A DNA stretch of 64,000 nt from Myotis daubentonii (taxonomy: Eukaryota > Chordata > Mammalia > Chiroptera > Vespertilionidae), in the NCBI RefSeq assembly GCF_963259705.1, contig NC_081841.1:92475059-92539058 (forward strand), in the 5' to 3' direction. The position numbers and the translations under genes were made by a program. Shown here piece after piece: positions 55,275 through 64,000 of the stretch. Within the stretch, counting starts at the first letter, position 1. The number at the start of each line of letters is the position of its first letter. The notes under the pieces are model-generated. The model searched no databases and was not told the DNA's origin. It worked only from the letters and a program-made list of their open reading frames with translations.

Positions 55275-57895
55275 CCGAGAGAACCAAGATGGCAGCATAG
55301 GTAAATGCCTGTACTCGCCGCCTCCCACAACCACATCAAAATTACAACTAAAACATAGAATAACCATCATTCAGAACTGCCTGAATCTGGCTGAATGGAA
55401 GTCCTACAACCAGAGAAGTAAAGAATAAAGCATATTTAGACTGGGAGGAGGGGAGAGGTGTGGAATGGGCTGATCTGGCACCCACATGTGGCAGAGGGAT
55501 ATGTCAGCTGCAGAGGCCTCCTGTGAGGAACAATAGGTTCTGGCCACACACCAGTCCCCCAGCCCAGGGTTCCAGAGCTGGAAGGAGAAGTCCCCATAAC
55601 TTTGGGCTGTAAAAAACAGCAGGGATTGTGACTGAGTGACATGGAGACTGCTGGAGACCCAGGCTCTTTAGGGGCCAGCATATGAACCTACATGGACTTC
55701 CTTTGAGTTCTAGCACTGGAACATACAGGGAAGAACTGGATTGTCTGACTTGGGAGCCATAACTTGGGGGCAGCTTTCGCCCCTGGGTCATTGTTTCTAT
55801 GCTGAGACCTCCCCTGTCACAGAGCTGACTGCAGGTCATATCTGAGTTTTCATCAGCCTGGCTCACACTATTTGCTGCACTATTGTGATTCCCTGAGATC
55901 CACCCCATCCAATTTGCAGCCCCACCTAAGCTGTTTGCAGCTGCTTTTCCATATGAATGGCCTGTGCCAGCTCAGGCTTCAGACTTTCCAAAAATCTCTC
56001 AAATAAGTAGCAGCTGTCATCAGCATACTCCATACCTACATAAGAGGCCCAAGACCCAGTATTAACAGTAGCCTGCCTTGATTCACAGCTTGGCCTCACC
56101 TGGGCACTTCCAAGCCCAACACAAGTAGCAGTCATCTGCAGATCCCTCTGTAACTCCTTACAGGTGACCCCAGGCAGTGGCTGACTTTGTACCTCCCAGG
56201 AGGCCCCAGAGCCAGTGCACCTGGGGGACAGCTTTGGACCATACCAGATTACAACTCTACACATCCACAAGTGACACACTCAAGGGGCAGACTCAGTGAG
56301 CACCAAAGCCCCACTGAAGCAAGTCCTGCTCCATAGGGGTGTCTGCTGCACAGCAGCTCTTCCACTGTAGTTGCAGCTGGTCCTCACAGCCAATGGCCTT
56401 GAGGTCAATTCCTCTTAGTGATGCCAACGGCAATCAAAGCTCAACTACAACAAGACTGTGCACACAGCCCACATAGGGGCTCACCTAGACCCCAGCTCAC
56501 TGACTGGGGAGGCTGTGAACCACTGGGCCCTACAGGACACCTAATACACAAGGGCACTCTACCAATTCCAGGACACATAGCAGCTCTACCCAATACATAA
56601 AAACAAACACAGAGAAGCAGCCAAAATGTGAAAAAAAAGAAACATGTCACAAATGAAAGAAAAGAAGAAATATCCAGAAAAAGAACTAAAGGAAATAGAA
56701 GCAAACAAACTATTAGATATAGAGTACAAAACAATGGTTATATGGATGCTTAAGGATATTAATGAGAGTTTTAAGGGACTTAGTGAGAATTTCAAGGATA
56801 TAAGTGAGAATTTCAAAGACATGGAAAAGGACCAGTCAGAAATTAAGCATATAACTAATAAAGAATAAAGAATAATTTACAGGGATTCAACAATAGAGTA
56901 GAGGATTCTGAGAATCAAACCAACATTTAGAATATGAAAAAGCAAAAAACACCCAATCAGAAGAGCAAAAAGAATAAAGAATAAAAAATATGAAGATAGT
57001 GTAAGGAGCCTCTGGGACAACTTCAAGCATACAAACTTTCAAATTATGGAGATACCAGGAGGAGAAGAGAGAGAACAAGATATTGAAAACCTATTTAAAG
57101 AAATAATGACAGAAAACTTCCCCTACCTGGTGAAATAAATAGACTTACAAGTCCATGAAGCACAGAGAGTCCCAAACAAGAGGACCACACCAAGACACAT
57201 CATAATTAAATGCCAAGGGTTAACGACAGAGGGAGAATCTTAAAAGCAGCAAGAGAAAAGCAGGTAGTTGTAAGGAAACACCTATATGACTGTCAGCTTA
57301 TTTCTCAACAGAAACTATGCAGGCCAGAAAGGAGTGGCAAGAAATATTCTAAATAAATAACAAGGACCTACAACCAAGATTACTCTACCCAGCAATGCTA
57401 TCATTTAGAATTGGCCAGATAAAGAGCTTCACAGACAATAAAAAGCTAAAGGAGTTCATCACCACCAAACCAGTATTACATGAAATGTTGAAGGGTATTC
57501 TTTAAGAAGAGGAATAATAATAATGATAATTTTAAAAAGATTAAAAATATTAATAACAAAATGGTATTAAATACATATCTATCACAACAATTGAATCTAA
57601 AAATGAAAATAAACAAACAAGAAATCTAATGAACAAAATAAGCTGATGAATAAAATAGAACCAGAAGCATGGAAACATGGAACAGACTGCTGGATCTCAG
57701 AGAGAAGTGGGGAGGGGGAGGTGGGAAGAGATTAACCAAAAATCTTATATGCATATATATACTACCTATGGACACAGACAATAGGGTGGTGCAGGCCTGG
57801 GACGGGGTGGGAACCGGGTGGAGAGAGCAATGGGAGGAAAAAAGGGCAACATCTGTACTGCTCTCAACAATAAAGATAAAAAAGGAAAGAACAGA
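55275..57895 (+). mobile_element. HAL1 (half-L1) retrotransposon, near full length, decayed
   Basis: The element starts at 'gagaaccaagatggcagcat', the usual 5' end of L1-type transcripts, followed by a 1.35-kb 5' UTR. An ORF1-type region follows at about 56640-57505, and the 3' UTR ends 'ctctcaacaataaagat'. No ORF2 (endonuclease/reverse transcriptase) region lies between ORF1 and the 3' UTR, which defines HAL1. Such elements must borrow L1 ORF2 enzyme. ORF1 is broken by many stops, so this copy is dead. 'aaacatacc' on the left and 'aagcatacc' on the right hint at target duplication. Confidence 0.85.
56644..57505 (+). pseudogene. HAL1/L1 ORF1-type nucleic-acid-binding protein, broken
   Basis: The first open part (56644-56868, 74 codons) begins MSQMKEKKKYPEKELKEIEA and continues into Lys/Glu-rich heptads with the repeated words ENFKDISENFKDM, a coiled-coil as in L1 ORF1p. 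After the first stop, fragments in shifting frames still show DNFKHTNFQIMEIPGGEERE, DIENLFKEIMTENFP, DLQVHEAQRVPNK and TPRHIIIK, the hallmark of the ORF1p RNA-recognition and C-terminal domains. ORF1p binds RNA and acts as a chaperone in L1 particles. There are at least eight stops or frame changes up to about 57500. Confidence 0.85.
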
Positions 57896-60864
57896 AGCAT
57901 ACCAACAGGACATAAGGTTTAGAAAAAAAGAGAAAACACACACAACTAATCCCACCACCCAAACAACACACTTGTGGGCATCCCCTTCCTGAGGTGAAGG
58001 ACTATTTTTAATGAGAGATGCTCAGTGGCTGACAGATGCTAACCCAATCAATATTTTAGGATGGGCTGGGTATGTAGGTTTCCTGAGAAAATCAGAGCAC
58101 AATATAGCCCAATTGAAGATATATTTTGAACAACTAAGAAAAAACTCACTGTCATCCCATCTGCTCAGGTGGCAGCATGGTATGATAGCTTCTCCCACCT
58201 CTGTCACACACTCTCGCTGCCCTCCTCTCTCTTCTCTGATGTGAGCTTTCTCTCCTTTTCCTCCACCCTGTCCCACGAAGGCAGTATGCTGCCACAGCTC
58301 CCAGTGTAGACATCTGGGGTCAGCCCGAGGTGGGCCTTCGACTCTGCCACCTGCCACAGCTGCTGAGAAACCACACACCTTGGTGTGGTCCCCACCGTCT
58401 CTCAGCCACTTTGCAGAGCAGCCCTGAAGAAAGTTATTCTTCACGCAGGCAGGATGCAAGAGAATACCTTGCAGAAGTCTCTTCTAACTGCACAGGGTGA
58501 GATTTAGCTACCATTTGGCTGAAGGTTATTATAAACAACTTTTCAGAATAAACGAATCACCTGTCATTAGAGCCCAAAGGATAGGGAATGGATAGAGCTG
58601 AAAGTTCTATGGTTTGTTAAATCTACTGAGACAATCAACTATGATACTTTAATCTAAAAGCATATTTTTGCACAATGTCAAGGCTGGTGCTTTCCAAGCC
58701 CCTTTTCAGCCCTGGATGCAGATATGAACTGGCTGAGTTGAACTTGGATAAATGGGGGGAAATAAGTACCCTTATGTCCAACTGGGTCTCCAGCCTCAGT
58801 CTAAGGAAAAGCCCCATTTCTCACCTGCACATTTTCTTCCTCCCATAACATGCAATGGAGGAAGTTCAGAGTAATCAAAGCCACTGAGGAGGTGCTGAGA
58901 AGCACACGTGTGCTGTTACACCCACAGGGAGAGACCCAGTGCTGTGGCCACTGCTAGGGACAGAGCTGGTGTCCCCCGATGTGGTTCGGATGATTGTTTC
59001 AGGATGTCTACATGGAACAAATATATTTTATTCTCTCTCCCTCCCCCTGTCTCTCTCTCTCTTAACCAAAATACCATCTGACTTTTTACTCTGAAAACAG
59101 AGAGTGGGAATGCCAATGTGTAAGTACAAGTACACCTAAAAATACTTGTGAACTTACATTTTTAAAAAAGGATCAAGGAATCTGATCAGAGTCCAACAAA
59201 TTCAGCTCCCTGAAGTTGGAAAAGAATGTCATATCTCATTGAGTTTTCCATGGTTTTATTTCTTCAAAAAACGCTATCAGATAAATCTCCCTTGTCTCCA
59301 GTCAGCATCTCTGAGTATATTTCTAGCTTTAAGCTCCTCTTCTGAAAATATCACAGACCCTATACTCTCTGAGACACCCAAAAGACATCAGTCATCTCTG
59401 TGGGTTCCTGACTCATCATTCAGTCACATTTTTCACATGGCCAAGAAAGAAGGAAGGAAAAAAGACAGGGAGAGAGAGAAGAGAGAGGGAGGGAGGGAGG
59501 GAGGGAGGGAGGAAAGCTCCCTTTCTCTCCTCCTTACCCCACCCAACCTAAAAACCTTCTTGAGTTTTAGACCAATATGCCTATTATTCCATTTCCTCTT
59601 GTGGCTACTCAAAGGCAATGAGCACAGATCTGGAGACTCTATCTAACTCCCCAGTTTTTGTTTTATACAGATGGGGAAACATTTTATAGAGCACTGCCCT
59701 GGCCACCCACGGTCACTGTCAACACGTCCCGTTTCTGGGCTGCGCGATTCTTTCTGTATCACCCTCCTAACTCCACTTCTCTGCCTTGGCTAATTAACCC
59801 AAACCTGACAGCGGAAGTGCTGTAGGCTGTACTGTCGCAAGTCCAAGAGGCACTGGACAGGAGGCTCCTCCGGCCTCACTTGTTCTTAAAACACAGGGCA
59901 CAGTGGTCATCAGGGCAGATGTGCAAAACCTCTCTTTGTGCTCAGCCTCACAGGACTCAGGGAGCCTGGGTTGATCTTTGAAAGCCTCCTAGCAGGCACA
60001 TTAGTGTTTTGATCAGGAGTTTGAATCAGCTGACTGTGGAGGAGCATATATCAATACAGTGACTGTACCCTGTCACTCTGACTGCTCAGAGATCAGGGAA
60101 ACCCAGGGTCCTGGGGGAGAGAGTACATCACCAGGCCACTCAGGTTTTAGAGGCCCAGCTATTGATCCCTGATGAAAAAGGAAGCCTGCCGTCCAAAGCA
60201 GTGACAGCGCAGCTGCCCAGGGTCGCGTCTCCACCTTTCTTTCTGCTGCCTTTGCATTAAGCCTGGCGAGGTGCTTTCCCCAAAGGCCCCTGGCAGAACG
60301 AGGAAGAAGAGAGGCTCCTATTACTAAGTGGCGATGGAATACTATGAGCTGAATGACTCGGCATGGCAGAGAAATGCTGAAAAGAATCAATGGGCCAGCA
60401 AAAGCTCCTCTCAGCTCGCAGTGTTTCCACACGGACCTGCCACAGCATCTGAAGGGGGGGGGGGGCAAAGCACTGGCTTTTTTAAGATTCCCAGTTTTTT
60501 TACTATTCACATTCCACGTCCCCACAGTCCTTTTATGTTAGGTTCTACAATGCTCCACGCAGACACCATTGCTTGCGGCAGCCTGTGAGTGTGACCCCCC
60601 TCACCCCAGATACTCCCTAGATGTGGACAGAGCACAGGAGGCCAGGGAGGCATCTGAACTCCAGGGCTTCGGGGCCTTTCCTGCTGCTCTGCTCCCCAGC
60701 CCTGAGGTCACTGCCCCACTGAAGGGCCACTACCAAGCCAAAGCCTGAGCTGAACAATTTTCATGTCCTCTCTCTGCGGAGATGCCGGGACGAAGAGGAG
60801 AAGGTCATCAGAAGCCACAGTCACAGTGGCTCCTGTCCCCTGAGTCCTGAGAGTGGGCCGCACG
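57896..60864. other. No gene recognised; unique DNA with one GGGA-type repeat
   Basis: A (GGGA/GGAA)n purine run lies at 59433-59515 and a G13 run at 60455-60467. Frames of 135-150 codons (59239-59646 plus; 60073-60525 minus) show no domains. Confidence 0.4.
59440..59515. repeat. (GGAA)/(GAGG)n purine-rich simple repeat
   Basis: The plus strand is almost entirely purine from 'gaaggaaggaaaaaagacag' to 'gggagggagggagggagg'. Confidence 0.9.
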
Positions 60865-60990
60865 GTGGTAAGTGCTCCGTGCCCACCACCCCATTCTGCC
60901 CCTACAACAACACTATGAACTAGAAATTACTAGCCCTTACAGGAAACAGAGGTTCACCAAGGGTTAAGTAACATGCCCGAGGTAAATGCA
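60865..60990 (-). repeat. MIR SINE, reverse orientation
   Basis: Blocks 'ggtaagtgctccgtgcccac', 'cctacaacaacactatgaac', 'aggaaacagaggttcaccaa' and 'gttaagtaacatgcccgagg' match reverse MIR. It is followed by (CAAA)n near 60991-61005. Confidence 0.7.
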
Positions 60991-61094
60991 AACAAACAAA
61001 CAAACCCAAACTCCTTTTCCATGAAGGGGCACAAAGTATTATTGAGAAAGAAGGGCTTCACACATTAGGAGGGCTTTAAATTTGTTTTTTTTTT

Positions 61095-61795
61095 AATTTA
61101 AGAAAGGGGGAAATACAACAAATGTTGGTGGGGATGTAGAAATGTTTGAACTGTCGTATATTACCAGTGGAGCAGCCACTTTGGAAAACAGTTTGCCAGT
61201 TGCTCAAAATATAAAACATAGAGTTATTATGTGACCAATTCCATTCCTAGGTATATACCTCAGAGAACTGAAAATAATGTCCACACAAAGATTTAAACAT
61301 GAATGCTCACAGTGGTATTATTCAGAAGAAGCAAAAGGTGGAAACAGCCCACATTTCCAGTCATCAGCTGGTGACTGCATAAGCACAGTGTGGTCTCTCC
61401 CTACAATGTAGTATTACTCAGCCGCAGGAAGAATGAACTATTGACATGCACTACAGGTAGGAACCTTGAGAACAGTATGCTCAGTGAAAGAAGCCAGACA
61501 CAAAAGTCCATATATTATGTGATTGTACTGATTCTATTTATATGAAATGTCCAGAATAAACAGGTCCACAGAGACAGAAAGTGGATTAGTGGTTGCTTAG
61601 GGATGGAGAGAGGGGGAAACGGAGCAACCGCTAATGGGTTTCTTTTTGGGGTGATGAAAATATTTAGAATTAGATACTGGTAATGGTTGCACACCATTGT
61701 AATCTACTAAAAACCACCGAATTGCACACATTGCAAAAGTAAATTTATGGTATGTGAATAATATCTTGCAAAAATTTTTTTGAATAAAAATTTAG
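61095..61795 (+). mobile_element. Old L1 LINE 3' part (L1M-type)
   Basis: ORF2 3' and UTR blocks: 'ttggaaaacagtttgccagt', 'ccaattccattcctaggtat', 'gaatgctcacagtggtatta', 'agtattactcagccgcagga', 'gtggttgcttagggatggag' and 'aattgcacacattgcaaaag'. It is much more diverged than the bat-type L1 tails at 34580 and 52953 and has a different 3' UTR, so it predates bats. Confidence 0.8.
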
Positions 61796-61904
61796 AGTGA
61801 AAAAAGGGGGGCTTGCACTTGAGGTATTTCCAGGGTCCTTCCTAATCTAGAACAGCAAGGCAATACTAGAATATGCTGTGAGATCATTCTCTATACTCAA
61901 AAGG

Positions 61905-62470
61905 CCTTCGCGAGAGCCTGCTATATGCCAAGCTAGGATCTGGGGATACAGAGGTGATCAAAGCAGATGGGGTCCCTGTGCTCTCAGCACTTGAAGTCTA
62001 AGGATAAAGGTAAAAGAAACTATACAAAGGTTCAGGGATAAGAGGCATATGGGGTACTATGGGAATTCACAGCAAGTGCCTCTAACCTGCAAAAGGAAGG
62101 GGATTAGCTAAGGTTCTGGGAGAAAGTGAGGTTTCACCTTTGTCCTGAAGGAAGTAACAGGTAACTAGGCGAAAATGAAGAAGGAAAAAGATTCCATGCA
62201 GAAGGAGTGGAGCTTATCATGGTGCATGGTATATAGTAGGTGCTTAACAAAAATTTGTTGAGTGAATGAAGGCACAACTTGGGCAAACCTCCTAAAGCGA
62301 AAACAGAACACATAGGAGCCAAAAGGATGTTGCTATGACCTAAGCAGACAATTTAAGGACTTAGGGGAGTGGAGACAGGTGAGGATATTCAGGTAAAGGG
62401 AGGGCAGGTGAGCCCTTTATCCTGGGGATTATGAGGAGCCATTTAAGGATTCTCTCACTTTTGCTGAGAG
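61905..62470 (-). repeat. L2 LINE 3' region, reverse orientation
   Basis: Reverse L2 order: 'gcctgctatatgccaagcta', 'ggggatacagaggtgatcaa', 'gatggggtccctgtgctctc', 'gattccatgcagaaggagtg', 'tttatcctggggattatgag' and 'gagccatttaaggattctct'. Confidence 0.65.
62218..62272 (+). repeat. L2/MIR-type tail inside the reverse L2
   Basis: 'ggtatatagtaggtgcttaa' and 'atttgttgagtgaatgaagg' are the sense-strand tail motif of L2/MIR, opposite in direction to the surrounding L2. It may be a small nested insertion. Confidence 0.5.
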
Positions 62471-62944
62471 AGAGGGCGGGGCTTTCTGTAAGAGTAGACA
62501 TAATCAAATAAGAGAAAACAAAACCTCCTTTAAAAGTCTATGTGGGTTTGGGAGTAATTCCAGGCTGTCTGGATAGAGTAAGTGAGAAGCAATTAAGGCC
62601 TCTGAGAAGAACAGGCCAGCCTTTCACTAGGGTGGAAACAAGGGCACAGAAATCCAGAATACTGGGCTGCAGAAAAGCCAGGAATGACCTGGGAAGACCA
62701 GCACTGCTTTGCCAACTCTGAGCTGAAGGGTTGTGGGAAACTGATCTTGCAAGGTGGCTCTTCAGTGTACCTGGCCCCAGGACAGCTCTGTCCTTTCAAC
62801 AGCATGGCTCTGCATTGGGCAGCAGTGCCCACTGAGGAGTGTGGTCACAGATTAACAACTGCTAATGTTGGAGGACCCCACCAATGGGAGCCATTTGGAG
62901 GGTAAACCCCTGCACTCCTCCTGGAGATGCTGATGGACAGGAGA
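62471..62944. other. No gene recognised; unique DNA
   Basis: Nothing recognised. Confidence 0.4.
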
Positions 62945-63125
62945 AAGGAACTTAACACTCACTGTACATCTATGTGCCAAGCAAGGTGCATTCATTTCCT
63001 CAATCAGCACTAACCACATCTCTTCAGGGAAGTCATTAATTACTCTGGTTTTACTGATGAGAATGCTGAGACTTGCAAGTTAAGTCATGTGCGTAAGGAT
63101 TAGGGACCAGGCTCAAATGGAAAGT
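62945..63125 (-). repeat. MIR SINE, reverse orientation
   Basis: Blocks 'acatctatgtgccaagcaag', 'gttttactgatgagaatgct', 'gacttgcaagttaagtcatg' and 'aggattagggaccaggctca' match reverse MIR. Confidence 0.6.
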
Positions 63126-64000
63126 ATCAACCTCTGACTCCAAATCGTATGCCTTGCCTTTTCTTTTTCTTTGTTTTTGGATCCCAGGTCCTGAGAGTCC
63201 CGTACAGCACACTGTTCAGTCACAGTGCCCTCCAGTTGCAGTCATCAAGACACTTCCTGGGGGCTATTTTTATTTCCCCCCTTCATCCTTGATCCTGACC
63301 CCAGTCCCTTGACAAACACCCACTCTAATTTGATGAATATACATCGTTGGGTAAATAGGTATCCCTGAGGAATAGACGGTGTTTTCTGACCCTTGTGTGT
63401 TTTCACTTCACATTAAACACGTTACAGAGCTCAACCTTAAAGTCCAGTGTTAGGATCCGCCCATCGCTTGATGTGCAGTAATCCACAACGTGCATGTACC
63501 ACATGCAGCTTGGCCATCCTCACGGTGACATGCCCAGTATCACACACAGTGCTGTGGTGACCTTCACCTGTCTCTCCAGACAGACCTGAGCCAGCGCTGT
63601 TCTGAGGTCAGGACACAGGAGGAGGCTGCTGGTCATGGGTGTATTCTTAGATCACTGCTCCAAATCCATATTATCCCATTTAAACATTTTGGCCAATAAT
63701 GCAGCTCTCATTTTTTTAAAAATCTACATTTCTTTTACGAATGAGACAAGGCATATCTCCAAATATTTGTTAGCCATTCGCTTTACACATTTTGGGCTTC
63801 TTTCTGTTGACTTCTTAACTTTTTCTGGATATTGCCTTACTAATTTTAGATGTTGAAAAAATCATCCCTGTATCTGTGGTCTGTAATGACTTTAGAATGT
63901 GTTTCATTAAAGAGAAATTCTTCATCTTAATCTTACTCTTTTCCCATAACCAAGCCTGCTTATAATTATTCATATGGTAATGAAAGCAATGATGGTTCTG
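63126..64000. other. No gene recognised; possible reverse old L1 UTR (63705-63900)
   Basis: The part 63705-63900 ('gttagccattcgctttacac', 'ttttctggatattgccttac') resembles the reverse strand of an old L1 end, weakly. The rest is not recognised. Confidence 0.3.

Overview
The window is a piece of vertebrate nuclear DNA, almost certainly from a vesper bat (Vespertilionidae, Myotis-like). It holds seven HeliBat-type Helitrons (5' TC, 3' hairpin followed by CTAG), two tRNA-derived Ves SINEs, bat-type L1 and HAL1 tails, and five short hAT elements with perfect or near-perfect 8-bp target duplications. These lie over an older layer shared by all placental mammals (MIR, L2, MER5, MER20, old L1). Family names are from memory of consensus sequences, because no database search was possible.

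I found no protein-coding gene, exon, tRNA, rRNA or other RNA gene that I can support. Open frames are short, lack recognisable domains and mostly run through repeats, so the window is best read as intergenic or deep-intronic. It is a GC-rich, repeat-poor left end (1-4.4 kb), then hAT and tandem Helitrons (4.4-6 kb), mostly unique DNA (6-19.7 kb), and an L2/Helitron/LTR block (19.7-24 kb). MIR/L2/Ves/L1-rich AT-leaning DNA follows (24-36.5 kb), then a hAT plus two Helitrons (36.8-38.1 kb) and L2/hAT DNA (38.8-41.7 kb). A large CAGCTCTGCCCC minisatellite lies at 44.45-45.11 kb, a diverged direct repeat at 49.8-50.7 kb, a 5'-truncated L1 at 52.9 kb, a nearly complete but decayed HAL1 at 55.3-57.9 kb, and old L1/L2/MIR at 61-64 kb.

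The most interesting signals concern mobile DNA. Three of the four Helitron sites are same-orientation tandem pairs, one with no spacer. Several Helitrons carry motifs close to the CTCF core, three of them in a 52-bp tandem array. All five young hAT insertions have TA in the middle of the 8-bp target site, the Buster-type signature. The HAL1 has the same 3' tail as the L1 copies. The minisatellite appears to have grown out of a MIR element. I see no cooperating gene set and no new protein system.
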